This document shows, piece by piece, positions 45,468 through 54,457 of a stretch of 64,000 nucleotides of DNA (position 1 is its first letter; each line of letters begins with the position of its first letter). The notes below the pieces were generated by a model. The model was not told the DNA's origin. It saw nothing but the letters and a program-made list of their open reading frames with translations, and ran no database searches. Origin of the DNA: Paraglaciecola chathamensis S18K6 (GTDB taxonomy: Bacteria; Pseudomonadota; Gammaproteobacteria; Enterobacterales; Alteromonadaceae); assembly GCA_000314955.1 (NCBI GenBank), contig BAEM01000033.1, positions 124,001 through 188,000 on the forward strand, written 5' to 3'. A program made the translations under genes and the position numbers.

Positions 45468-46766
45468 ATGGTTCGTGAAGGCAAGATGACATCGGTAATG
45501 GGGCACATGCTCATTATCATATTGGCGGGGGAGCTCATTTTTGCATTGCCGTTTCATTTAGCGCGCTTTTTTCGTCCTACCTTTTTACAGGCATTTGGGC
45601 TTACCAATACTCAGTTAGGTGATATTTTTGCGGTGTATGGCGTTGTGGCCATGTTGTCTTATTTCCCTGGTGGCATCATCGCGGACAAATACCCCCCAAA
45701 TCGATTAATGAGTTTTTCTCTGCTGGCAACGGCGCTAGGCGGGCTATATTTACTTAGCGGCCCCAGCCATTTTGGACTCACGTTACTTTTCGCTTACTGG
45801 GGGGCTACCACTGTTTTGGTTTTTTGGGCAGCTATGATCAAAGCCACACGGCTTTCGGCTCCGTCTCATCGCCAGGGGTTTGCTTTTGGTTTGCTCGACG
45901 GTGGACGTGGCTTAGCAGCGAGCTTATTCGCGAGTGTGGGAATATTACTGTTAAGTTTCGGCACGTTTAACCCTCAAGGTGACTTTAGTGACGCAGGTGA
46001 AGCATTTGATGCTATGCGTTTGCTTATTATCTATTACACGGTTTTGACGGCACTTGCCGCAGGCCTAACTTGGTTTTTTGTTAGTGTGCAAACTGAGTCG
46101 GGCGCAAAAGATGACTTCCAACCACAAGGGCAAAATTCATCAGCATCATCACTTGGTTCAACGCTCATTAACCCCTTGGTTTGGTTGCAAGGGGGCATCG
46201 TCATTTGTGCCTATTGTGGTTATAAAGCGCTGGATAATTACAGCCTATTTGTGGTGCAACATTATGGCTGGTCGCAAGTAGAAGGCGCGCAATTTATTAC
46301 GTTCTCAAGCTATATGCGCCCGGTGGCGGCGCTCGTCGCTGGAATTCTCGCCGATCGCTTACGCACCAGTAAAATGACTTACTTTTTATTTACCGCACTC
46401 GGGCTGGCGTTTGCAGGTATTGCCTGGATGACACATTTTGACGCGGCAATAACCCTAGTGTTGGCGATGCTGTTATTTACTTTTTTTGCGGTTTTCGCCT
46501 TACGGGGAATTTACTTCGCACTGGTGGATGAGAGTCAGATACGTATGGGAGCAACAGGCACAGCGGTGGGGATCATATCCGTACTTGGATTTACCCCAGA
46601 TATATTCTTCGCTTCGATTTCGGGGCGAATGTTAGATGCAGGGCAAGATGGCTTTGGATACTATTTTCTATTTGTGGCGGGCATTATGTTTGTTGGTTGT
46701 CTTTGTGCGTTAGTGTTAGCGTTAAAGGTTAATAAAATGCGCAAGTTTCAGGCTGTAAGCGCCTAA
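45468..46766 (+). CDS. MFS transporter, substrate unknown
   Basis: A 432-residue inner-membrane transporter with about 12 helices. The MFS loop 2-3 motif appears as GGIIADKYPPNR, and a counterpart in the second half as AGILADRLRTSK. The central loop is hydrophilic (about residues 205-225). Family resemblance is to uncharacterised YihN-like sugar/acid transporters, which I cannot narrow down. The ATG at 45468 is used. An alternative ATG at 45486 has AAGG close upstream. It is followed by glpT after 150 bases. Confidence 0.8.
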   Translation: MVREGKMTSVMGHMLIIILAGELIFALPFHLARFFRPTFLQAFGLTNTQLGDIFAVYGVVAMLSYFPGGIIADKYPPNRLMSFSLLATALGGLYLLSGPSHFGLTLLFAYWGATTVLVFWAAMIKATRLSAPSHRQGFAFGLLDGGRGLAASLFASVGILLLSFGTFNPQGDFSDAGEAFDAMRLLIIYYTVLTALAAGLTWFFVSVQTESGAKDDFQPQGQNSSASSLGSTLINPLVWLQGGIVICAYCGYKALDNYSLFVVQHYGWSQVEGAQFITFSSYMRPVAALVAGILADRLRTSKMTYFLFTALGLAFAGIAWMTHFDAAITLVLAMLLFTFFAVFALRGIYFALVDESQIRMGATGTAVGIISVLGFTPDIFFASISGRMLDAGQDGFGYYFLFVAGIMFVGCLCALVLALKVNKMRKFQAVSA

Positions 46767-46917
46767 AATCGTTGAAAGCTGTTTTTGTGCAGCGCCAATA
46801 TAATGAAGGTTGAACCGGCGCTACTGGCTAAAAAGCCACACAATTGTCGTATCCATAACATATCATTAACGCCGAACATCTGGTTTAATTAATAAAATTA
46901 TAAGTAAAAGTAAACCT

Positions 46918-48279
46918 ATGTTCGGTATTTTCAAACCTGCTTCACACCAACCTCGACTCCCTAAAGAAAAAATAGATAAAGAATATAAAGCCCTGCGTTG
47001 GCAAGTCTTTATTGGTATTTTTGTGGGATATGCTGGCTACTATTTAGTGCGCAAAAACTTCTCATTGGCGATGCCTTTTCTGATTGAAGAGCAAGGCTTT
47101 ACCAAAGGGCAATTAGGTATTGCGTTGTCGGCCGTATCGATTGCTTACGGACTGAGTAAATTTTTAATGGGCAGTGTGTCTGATCGTAGCAACCCTCGTT
47201 ACTTTTTGATGACTGGCTTGTTGATATCCTCAGGCGTGATGTTTCTGTTCGGCTTTGCTGATTGGGCTACCCAGAGCGTGGCCAGTATTTTCATTCTACT
47301 GTTTCTCAACGGTTGGGCTCAAGGTATGGGGTGGCCTGCTTGCGGGCGCACTATGGTGCATTGGTATTCGGGAAATGAAAGGGGGCAAACGGTATCCTTT
47401 TGGAATATTGCCCACAATGTAGGGGGCGGTTTAATCGGGCCTTTGTTTATATTAGGTATGGCGTGGTTTAATGACTGGCACAGCGCATTTTATGTGCCCG
47501 CTGCCGCGGCAACCTTGATTGCTGTGTTTATCTACTTTGTGATGCGAGATACCCCGCAGTCTTGCGGATTACCACCGATAGAAGAGTACCGTAATGATTA
47601 CCCTGCCCAGTATTCAAAAAACCACGAAGTAGAGCTCACAGCCAAGCAAATATTCATGCAATTTGTGCTGAATAATAAATTGTTATGGTGCATTGCAGTC
47701 GCAAATGCGTTTGTATATTTAATTCGTTACGGAGTGCTTGATTGGGCCCCGACCTATCTGTACGAAGTGAAAGACTTCTCATTCGACAAAAGCTCTTGGG
47801 CCTATTTCGCATATGAGTGGGCAGGCATTCCTGGCACTTTGCTGTGCGGCTGGATAAGCGATCGTTGGTTTAAAGGGCGCCGCGCACCTGCGGCAATCTT
47901 GTATATGGTGTTAGTACTTGTGGCTGTAGTGATTTATTGGCTGAACCCTGCAGGTAATCCCACTATTGATATTGCAGCGTTAATGGCAATCGGTTTTCTT
48001 ATTTACGGCCCTGTGATGCTGATTGGTTTATTCGCCCTAGAATTGGTGCCTAAAAAAGCCGCAGGTACTGCTGCTGGCCTCACCGGATTATTCGGTTATT
48101 TAGGTGGCGCGGTTGTCGCGAATATTGCCTTGGGTTACACAGTCGATCATTTCGGTTGGGACGGGGGATTTGTGTTATTAGTCGGTGGATGTATTGGGGC
48201 GATTTTACTAATTACTTTGACCTTAAAGCATGAGGTTGCTCATGAAAGCCATCAGCATGATGCACAGACAGTGGCCTGA
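46918..48279 (+). CDS. glpT: Glycerol-3-phosphate/phosphate antiporter GlpT
   Basis: Inner-membrane antiporter that brings in glycerol 3-phosphate and exports phosphate. The 453 residues align with E. coli GlpT nearly end to end: MFGIFKPA start, [14 protein letters not shown] with the substrate-binding Arg, [23 protein letters not shown], then [16 protein letters not shown] and [13 protein letters not shown]. There are twelve predicted helices. It lies next to another MFS gene, with no glp metabolic genes nearby. No PHO box was found upstream, in contrast to the pst cluster. Confidence 0.96.
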   Translation: MFGIFKPASHQPRLPKEKIDKEYKALRWQVFIGIFVGYAGYYLVRKNFSLAMPFLIEEQGFTKGQLGIALSAVSIAYGLSKFLMGSVSDRSNPRYFLMTGLLISSGVMFLFGFADWATQSVASIFILLFLNGWAQGMGWPACGRTMVHWYSGNERGQTVSFWNIAHNVGGGLIGPLFILGMAWFNDWHSAFYVPAAAATLIAVFIYFVMRDTPQSCGLPPIEEYRNDYPAQYSKNHEVELTAKQIFMQFVLNNKLLWCIAVANAFVYLIRYGVLDWAPTYLYEVKDFSFDKSSWAYFAYEWAGIPGTLLCGWISDRWFKGRRAPAAILYMVLVLVAVVIYWLNPAGNPTIDIAALMAIGFLIYGPVMLIGLFALELVPKKAAGTAAGLTGLFGYLGGAVVANIALGYTVDHFGWDGGFVLLVGGCIGAILLITLTLKHEVAHESHQHDAQTVA

Positions 48280-48608
48280 GATACTGATGCTAGCCTTGGT
48301 GCTACATTACTTACGGTGCTCCGGTAGCTTTTAATCAGGTTGCCGTCGATAAATAATGTTTTGCTGGCTAAAACAATCAGGTGTTTTTGTTTATTTATAC
48401 CAACTTAGCACCTGTTTTTTTGTTGTTTGTTACAGTTTTTTTATCCACTTTGAATAGGCTAACGCCCCTGAGAACTCTGCTGTGGCACACGATGTGGCTC
48501 ATTAAAATGCTACAAAACGTCCCCCTAGCTTGCTAAACAATTGAACATTCATGACATTTCATTGGCAAAGCGATAAGCTAAGGGGATATTTCAAGTGGAA
48601 AAACAAAC
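48280..48608 (+). other. 329-bp spacer between glpT and the ketoacyl synthase gene
   Basis: CAGGTG (48378-48383) can pair with CACCTG (48409-48414), followed by seven T residues, a possible glpT terminator with a long loop. Downstream I see no defined operator. The ketoacyl synthase promoter is presumably in the last 150 bases. Confidence 0.45.
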
Positions 48609-49733
48609 ATGACAAATTCTGTAGTGATCAGTGGTTCAGGATTATGGAATCCTCCACACAGCATTTCAAACGAAGAGTTAGTAGATGCTTACAATGCGTA
48701 TGCTACGCAGTTTAATCAGCAAAACGCGGATGAGATTGAGTCGGGTTCTGTGACAGCAAAGCCGTTGTCCAGTGCCGAATTTATTCAAAAAGCATCGGGC
48801 ATACGCAGCCGTTATTGTTATATGAAAGATGGCGTTCTTGATATTAATCGTATGCGCCCTGCCATTCCCGAGCGCTCAGAAGAAGCGTTATCTGACCAAG
48901 CTGAAATGGCAATTAATGCTGCTAAATTGGCTCTTGAAGCGGCAAATAAAAGCGCAGATGATATCGACGTAGTGATTGTATCTTGTGCTTATACGCAGCG
49001 TTCGTATCCTGCTTTAGCTATTGAAGTGCAAGAAGCACTTGGCATTCAAGGATTTGGTTTTGATATGCTGGTGGCGTGTTCGGCGGCGACGTTTGCGCTG
49101 CATCGCGCCTATGAAATGATCAGTGCAGGCACAGCGAAAGGTGTGTTGGTGATTAACCCTGAACTGACTTCACCACAAGTTAATTATTGTGATCGTGACA
49201 GCCATTTTATTTTCGGCGATGTGTCAACCGCGATGGTGGTGGAACATGCTGATACTGCAACATCAGAGCATGTGTTCGATATTTTAAGTACCAAAGCAGT
49301 AACTCAGTATTCGAATAATATTCGCTCAAACTTTGGGTATGTCAGTCGAGCAAATGATGTTGACCCTTATGGCGCTGATAAACTGTTCCATCAAGAAGGG
49401 CGCAAAGTTTTCAAAGAAGTTTGTCCTATGGCAGCTCAGCATATTAGTGAGCATCTTGAGCGCCATGAGTTAACCAGCGCAGACGTGAAGCGTTGGTGGC
49501 TACACCAAGCAAACATCAACATGAATAGCCTGATCAGTAAAAAATTACTGGGCCGCGAAGCGACGCTAGAAGAAGCACCAATCGTATTGGATAGATACGC
49601 TAATACCGCCTCAGCTGGGTCCATTATTGCGTTTAATTTGCACCATAAAGACTTGCAAGCCGGAGACTATGGCTTGCTGTGCTCATTTGGCGCAGGCTAT
49701 TCAATTGGCAGCTTGTTGGTAAGAAAAAGGTAG
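48609..49733 (+). CDS. Beta-ketoacyl-ACP synthase III (FabH-like)
   Basis: A 374-residue thiolase-fold enzyme that condenses an acyl-CoA with malonyl-ACP. The catalytic triad is visible: Cys157 in MLVACSAATFAL, His299 in WWLHQANIN and Asn332 in RYANTASAGS. It is about 50 residues longer than standard FabH, with the extra length at residues 25-95, so it is not the housekeeping enzyme. Its end is only 59 bases before prsK in the same direction, so a link to that signalling pair or to a special lipid is possible. Confidence 0.87.
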   Translation: MTNSVVISGSGLWNPPHSISNEELVDAYNAYATQFNQQNADEIESGSVTAKPLSSAEFIQKASGIRSRYCYMKDGVLDINRMRPAIPERSEEALSDQAEMAINAAKLALEAANKSADDIDVVIVSCAYTQRSYPALAIEVQEALGIQGFGFDMLVACSAATFALHRAYEMISAGTAKGVLVINPELTSPQVNYCDRDSHFIFGDVSTAMVVEHADTATSEHVFDILSTKAVTQYSNNIRSNFGYVSRANDVDPYGADKLFHQEGRKVFKEVCPMAAQHISEHLERHELTSADVKRWWLHQANINMNSLISKKLLGREATLEEAPIVLDRYANTASAGSIIAFNLHHKDLQAGDYGLLCSFGAGYSIGSLLVRKR

Positions 49734-49792
49734 TTTTGTAACGTCGAGACGTTCAAATAAGACAAGAAAAATAACGTCGAGGACACACCATT

Positions 49793-51811
49793 ATGTTAGC
49801 AGTTTGGGGATACGCAGCCAGTGCATTAGGATACGCATTGTTATTGCTGCTGTTGTTAACGTCGCGCAAGTCGGGTTTGGCTAAATATTTATTGATATTA
49901 GCCACAGCTGCAACATGTGTGTGGTCCTTGTCACCGTTTCTTATTGGTGAAATGACGGTCGAGAGGCTGATTGTTTTCGATAACGTCAAACAACTTTTCT
50001 GGCTGCTTTTTCTGGCGGCGTGCTTAAAAGACAATTTTACCAGTTTAGCGGGGGTATTAACCCGCCCTGAAACTTGGCTTATATTAGCCCTGCCGATAAC
50101 AGGCCTGATCATTCCTTTGGGGTTTGATGTCAATGACAGTTGGCTATTTTTGCTACAAACAGTATTGGCTTTACAGGTCTTGGTGTTGCTGGAAATTATA
50201 TATCGCCAAGCGGGGGAAAACCGTTGGGCGTTCAAACCGCTGATCTTATATTTAGGTGCAACGAATTTATTTGAATTTGTGACCTTCGCAAATGCGCTTA
50301 TGGTCGAGCAAATTGACCTTACCTACATTGCGGCCAGAGGCTTCATTTACACTGCGTTAATCCCGTTGTTAGTGCTTGCTATACGCCGAGTGCAACATTG
50401 GGGTGTAGACATATTTGTCAGCCGTGAGGTCGTGCTGCACAGTTCATTACTGTTAGTGGCTGGTTGCTATTTATTTGTAATGTCACTGATTGGTTATGTC
50501 GTCAAATATTATGGAGGTGAGTGGAGCACCACCATACAGATAACCTTGATATTCCTCTCGCTCGCCTTGCTAGCCACTGTGTTCTTGTCCGCCAGTTTCC
50601 GTACTAAGGTCAAAGTGTTTATAACCAAACACTTCTTCGCCAACCAATTTGATTATCGTCATGAGTGGGTTAAATTAACCCAATCGCTGGAAAGTAATCA
50701 GCCTGGACAAACGGTTTATCAGACTGTGCTCAATGCTTTTCTGCAAGCGATGGATTATCAGTCAGGCTTATTTATTAAGCGGGTTGATAATAAAGTGGAG
50801 TATTTGGCTGACCAAGAAGCCGAGCCGCTATGTGAAGAGCAACAGGTGGTTGTACAGCAGTTCTTTGACTTTTTTGAGCAAAAGAATTGGATTATTGATA
50901 TGGCCGAGCTGCGCACCAAGCCCTATGTGTACGAGGGGTTAAAAGTGAATCACGCGATATTAAATAAGATCGCGTTTCAAATGGTCATCCCAATTTATCG
51001 CGGTGACACCTTGTGGGGCGCAGTCCTCATGAGCAATACAAATGATACTTCTCGCAGTTTGAACTGGGAGCTGCGTGATTACTTGACCGCAGTGACTGCG
51101 CAGATCACGAATTTCTTATTTCATCATGAAGCAGCTAAAGAAGTGGCTGAGAATGCACAGTTTGCAGCGTTTACTCGCATGTCGGCGTTTGTTTTACATG
51201 ATTTAAAAAACGTTTTAGCACAAATCGATTTGATTTTATGTAATGCTGAGCAACACAAGGATAACCCTGAATTTATTGACGATACCTTTGAGACCTTGCA
51301 TCACACCAAGGCGAGAATGGACAAGATGCTACGCCAGCTGTCTGAAAAGAATGCGGAGCCCACTAGCCAGCAACGCTTGTGTAAAGTGTCAGCGTGCATA
51401 GAAAAGGTCATCGAGCAGCGCTGCGCCACGCAATTACCTAAGGCTGAGTTAACGGTCAATAGCGAAATTGAGGTGGTACTGGATAACGACAAGTTCGCAA
51501 ATGTCATGTATCACCTTATCAGTAACGCCCAACAAGCCACAGCAGATGATGGTTTCGTGCGGGTTGAGGTTAGTCACGAACCTCAAAGTGAACAGATAGT
51601 GGTGACTATATCTGACAACGGCTCGGGTATGAGCAAAGCATTTATTCAGCAACGTTTATTCACCCCATTTGACACCACAAAAGGCAATGCGGGTATGGGG
51701 ATAGGCGCTTACGATGCAAAAGCATTTTTAGAAAAAATAGGTGGATTTTTATATGTTCAAAGTGAAGAAAATGTTGGTACAGTCTTCACATTGAACATTC
51801 CAGCGAACTAA
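49793..51811 (+). CDS. prsK: PEP-CTERM system sensor kinase PrsK
   Basis: A 672-residue membrane histidine kinase of the exosortase-associated family. The N-terminal ~270 residues hold about eight membrane helices. A GAF-like domain (about 310-440; ILNKIAFQMVIPIYRGDTLWG) follows. The phosphoacceptor region is the PrsK-type FVLHDLKNVLAQIDLIL near residue 467, and the ATPase domain has NAQQAT, SDNGSGMS and GMGIGAYDAK. It is followed by prsR after 25 bases. A palindrome AACGTCGAGACGTT lies at 49740-49753 in its upstream gap. Confidence 0.9.
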   Translation: MLAVWGYAASALGYALLLLLLLTSRKSGLAKYLLILATAATCVWSLSPFLIGEMTVERLIVFDNVKQLFWLLFLAACLKDNFTSLAGVLTRPETWLILALPITGLIIPLGFDVNDSWLFLLQTVLALQVLVLLEIIYRQAGENRWAFKPLILYLGATNLFEFVTFANALMVEQIDLTYIAARGFIYTALIPLLVLAIRRVQHWGVDIFVSREVVLHSSLLLVAGCYLFVMSLIGYVVKYYGGEWSTTIQITLIFLSLALLATVFLSASFRTKVKVFITKHFFANQFDYRHEWVKLTQSLESNQPGQTVYQTVLNAFLQAMDYQSGLFIKRVDNKVEYLADQEAEPLCEEQQVVVQQFFDFFEQKNWIIDMAELRTKPYVYEGLKVNHAILNKIAFQMVIPIYRGDTLWGAVLMSNTNDTSRSLNWELRDYLTAVTAQITNFLFHHEAAKEVAENAQFAAFTRMSAFVLHDLKNVLAQIDLILCNAEQHKDNPEFIDDTFETLHHTKARMDKMLRQLSEKNAEPTSQQRLCKVSACIEKVIEQRCATQLPKAELTVNSEIEVVLDNDKFANVMYHLISNAQQATADDGFVRVEVSHEPQSEQIVVTISDNGSGMSKAFIQQRLFTPFDTTKGNAGMGIGAYDAKAFLEKIGGFLYVQSEENVGTVFTLNIPAN

Positions 51812-51836
51812 TAGAATAGGTTGCAAGGATAAAGGC

Positions 51837-53195
51837 ATGGAAAAGATTTTAGTGGTCGATGATGACCTAGGTATTCAAAAACAATTGAAGTGGAGCTTCT
51901 CAGGGTATGAGGTCGTCTTCGCTGATGATCGTACAACAGCTATTACTCAATTACGTCGTCACGAGCCCAAAGTAATTACCCTTGATTTAGGCTTACCGCC
52001 CGACCCAGCGAATGCCACAGAAGGCTTGGCGGCCCTACAGGAAATTCTCGCTTTGTCGCCTAACACCAAAGTCATAGTCGTGACGGGCAATAACGATAAA
52101 GTGAATGCGTTAAAAGCCATTGAGCTAGGAGCGTATGATTTTTATCAAAAGCCCATCGACTCAGACACCATTCAAGTTTTGGTTAGCAGGGCTGCGCAGC
52201 TTTACGACTTAGAAAAAGAGAATCGTCATTTGTCTGCTGTAGCACCCTCAATGGATCGAATCATTGGTAACAGCGAGCAGATTTTAGCGGTAAGCAAAAA
52301 AGCGGAGCGTATCGCGCAAACTGATATCAGTACTTTGTTGCTAGGCGAAAGCGGCACGGGTAAAGAAGTATTCGCCCGCAGTATTCATGAACACAGCTTA
52401 CGTAAAAACAAAGCATTTGTGGCCATCAACTGTGCGTCGATACCAGAAAATTTACTCGAAAGTGAGTTGTTCGGTTATGAGAAAGGGGCGTTTACTGGGG
52501 CGAACAAAACCACGCCTGGTAAAATTGAAAGCGCCCAAGGCGGAACCCTGTTTTTGGATGAAATCGGCGATATGCCCGTAGGGTTACAAGCAAAAATGCT
52601 GCGCTTTTTACAAGAGCGGGTTATCGAACGGGTGGGGGGGCGCACTGAGATCCCGGTCGATATTCGGGTGATATGTGCCACCCACAGAGATCTAACCGCC
52701 ATGGTGGCTGAGGAAACCTTCCGAGAAGATTTATATTATCGTATTGGTGAAATTAACATCATGATCCCGCCGTTACGTGATCGTGGAAACGATGTGATTT
52801 TGCTGGGTAAAACCTTTTTAAATCAATATAACGAAGACTTTAAAACCAAAGTCAAAGGTTTCAGTGACAGCGCTGCGCAAGCCATGCTCCAGCATCGTTG
52901 GCCGGGAAATATTCGCGAATTACAAAACAAACTTAAGTCAGCAGTGATTATGGCAGAGTCTGCTTATATTCAACCGGATGACTTAGGCCTACAGGTTAAC
53001 GAAGAGCAAAGTGCGATGCGCACGCTCAACCTGCGTGAAGTGCGTGAAGAGGCTGAAAGTAAGGCTATTCGCTATGCATTCCAAGTGGCAGAGCGCAATA
53101 TGTCACGCACAGCTGAATTGCTTGGCGTGACACGTCCAACTTTGTATTCACTGATTGATAAATACCATTTAGAGGACATTAAAACGGGCTCTTAA
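51837..53195 (+). CDS. prsR: PEP-CTERM sigma-54 response regulator PrsR
   Basis: A 452-residue enhancer-binding activator for RpoN promoters. The receiver domain has the acidic pocket at residues 8-10 and phosphoacceptor Asp50. The AAA+ domain shows Walker A GESGTGKE, the sigma-54 contact loop GAFTGA, Walker B GGTLFLDEIGD and VGGRTEIPVDIRVICATHRD. A Fis-type helix-turn-helix (MSRTAELLGVTRPTLYSLID) ends it. It pairs with PrsK. Relatives activate PEP-CTERM genes, so the gene at 41918 is a candidate target. Confidence 0.92.
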   Translation: MEKILVVDDDLGIQKQLKWSFSGYEVVFADDRTTAITQLRRHEPKVITLDLGLPPDPANATEGLAALQEILALSPNTKVIVVTGNNDKVNALKAIELGAYDFYQKPIDSDTIQVLVSRAAQLYDLEKENRHLSAVAPSMDRIIGNSEQILAVSKKAERIAQTDISTLLLGESGTGKEVFARSIHEHSLRKNKAFVAINCASIPENLLESELFGYEKGAFTGANKTTPGKIESAQGGTLFLDEIGDMPVGLQAKMLRFLQERVIERVGGRTEIPVDIRVICATHRDLTAMVAEETFREDLYYRIGEINIMIPPLRDRGNDVILLGKTFLNQYNEDFKTKVKGFSDSAAQAMLQHRWPGNIRELQNKLKSAVIMAESAYIQPDDLGLQVNEEQSAMRTLNLREVREEAESKAIRYAFQVAERNMSRTAELLGVTRPTLYSLIDKYHLEDIKTGS

Positions 53196-53259
53196 CCTAT
53201 TTTTTCAATTGAGTGAGCTGGTATTGGTGTAAAACGTTTTTTGTTTTGGGTATGCGTAA

Positions 53260-53640
53260 ATGCAGTGGTTTAAATACGCTTTGGCGTTGTTGTCTTTGGT
53301 TGGTTTGTGGTTTATTGGTTTAGGCCTTAGCACCTTTATTCCACTGCCCGCCTCCTTGCTGGGCCTGCTGATATTGCTGTTAGGTTTAGTATGGCTTAAA
53401 CGTATTCCTCATGCGTTATTAACCGTGTCTCAATTTGTGCTTGGGCATATGTTGGTGTTGTTTGTACCAGCTACTATGGGTATTTTGCTTTACGGTGAAA
53501 CACTTGCAGATAATCTGCTGTGGTTAGTATTAAGTATTGTTATCAGCACACTGATTAGCCTTGGTATTACCGCGTGGGTGTGCCAATGGCTGTGGCAGGC
53601 TAAGACGGTTAACTCGCCCGCCTCCAATGATAATGAATAA
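53260..53640 (+). CDS. lrgA: CidA/LrgA-family membrane protein
   Basis: A 126-residue holin-like inner-membrane protein with four predicted helices. The start has a GLGLSTFIPLPASLLGLLIL stretch and the central FVPATMGILLYGE motif typical of CidA/LrgA. In Gram-positive bacteria these modulate murein hydrolase activity and cell lysis. In Gram-negatives a role in metabolite export has also been proposed. It is followed by its usual partner lrgB after 15 bases. Confidence 0.9.
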   Translation: MQWFKYALALLSLVGLWFIGLGLSTFIPLPASLLGLLILLLGLVWLKRIPHALLTVSQFVLGHMLVLFVPATMGILLYGETLADNLLWLVLSIVISTLISLGITAWVCQWLWQAKTVNSPASNDNE

Positions 53641-53655
53641 CCCCAGAGCACAGCT

Positions 53656-54369
53656 ATGCTAAGCACCTATAGCGCCCAAAACCCGTACCTATCAGCCATT
53701 ATTTGGCTGACTATCACCATAGGTGTTTATCTAATCTCGTTGGTTATCTTTCGTCTGTTAGGTCGCCGTCCTGTATTTCACCCCATGATTTTCTGTATTG
53801 CCCTTCTGACGATTGTGCTTTTCTATGCTGGGGTAGGGGTCACGGCATATCAAGCCCATACCAATGTACTTACGTGGTTATTAGGACCTGCTACCGTGGC
53901 ATTGGCTGTTCCGCTTTACACACAGCTAAGTAGTATTCGACAAAATACATTGGCTATTATGCTCCCCATTTTGATAGGTGGAACGATCGCGCCTTTTTTA
54001 GCCCTTGCTGGGCTATATTTCGTGGTGCTAGACAAGCATGTCAGACTGAGCTTATTAACCAAGTCCATTACCAGCCCATTGGCAATAGAAACCAGTCAAC
54101 ATATTGGCGGTATTCCAGGCCTCGCCGTAGTCATTGTTATTTTCACAGGTATCGTTGGGGCTATTTTCGCTTCTGTGGTTTATCGCATTTTTAAGATTAC
54201 TTCAGCCCCAGCACAGGGCTTAGCACTTGGCACGGTAGGCCACGCCATAGGCACCGCGCAAGGGTTTCAAATGAGCCAAAAAATTGGTGCCTTTGCCACG
54301 TTAGGTTTGTGCATTAATGGCGTGCTTACGGCCATCATTCTACCGATTATTTTTTTCCTCATCAGCTAG
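53656..54369 (+). CDS. lrgB: LrgB/CidB-family membrane protein
   Basis: A 237-residue inner-membrane protein with about seven helices. LrgB hallmarks are LGPATVALAVPLYTQL near residue 76, LLTKSITSPLAIETSQHIGG near residue 130 and ALGTVGHAIGTAQ near residue 192. It always occurs with an LrgA partner and is thought to act with it in envelope permeability. It sits downstream of prsR in the same direction, but a 64-base gap before lrgA leaves it open whether prsKR and lrgAB are co-transcribed. Confidence 0.92.
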   Translation: MLSTYSAQNPYLSAIIWLTITIGVYLISLVIFRLLGRRPVFHPMIFCIALLTIVLFYAGVGVTAYQAHTNVLTWLLGPATVALAVPLYTQLSSIRQNTLAIMLPILIGGTIAPFLALAGLYFVVLDKHVRLSLLTKSITSPLAIETSQHIGGIPGLAVVIVIFTGIVGAIFASVVYRIFKITSAPAQGLALGTVGHAIGTAQGFQMSQKIGAFATLGLCINGVLTAIILPIIFFLIS

Positions 54370-54457
54370 TGGTACGAATACTGCTAACTTTTTCGTTAAG
54401 TTAACAATTACCTTGCGTTGTAAACGTGAGGTGAAGTCCTCACGGGTTAGTAAATTT

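Noticed and set aside
46767-46917. PHO box sought upstream of glpT
   Set aside because: No pair of CTGTCAT-like repeats at 11-bp spacing was found, so glpT is not included in the proposed Pho regulon.
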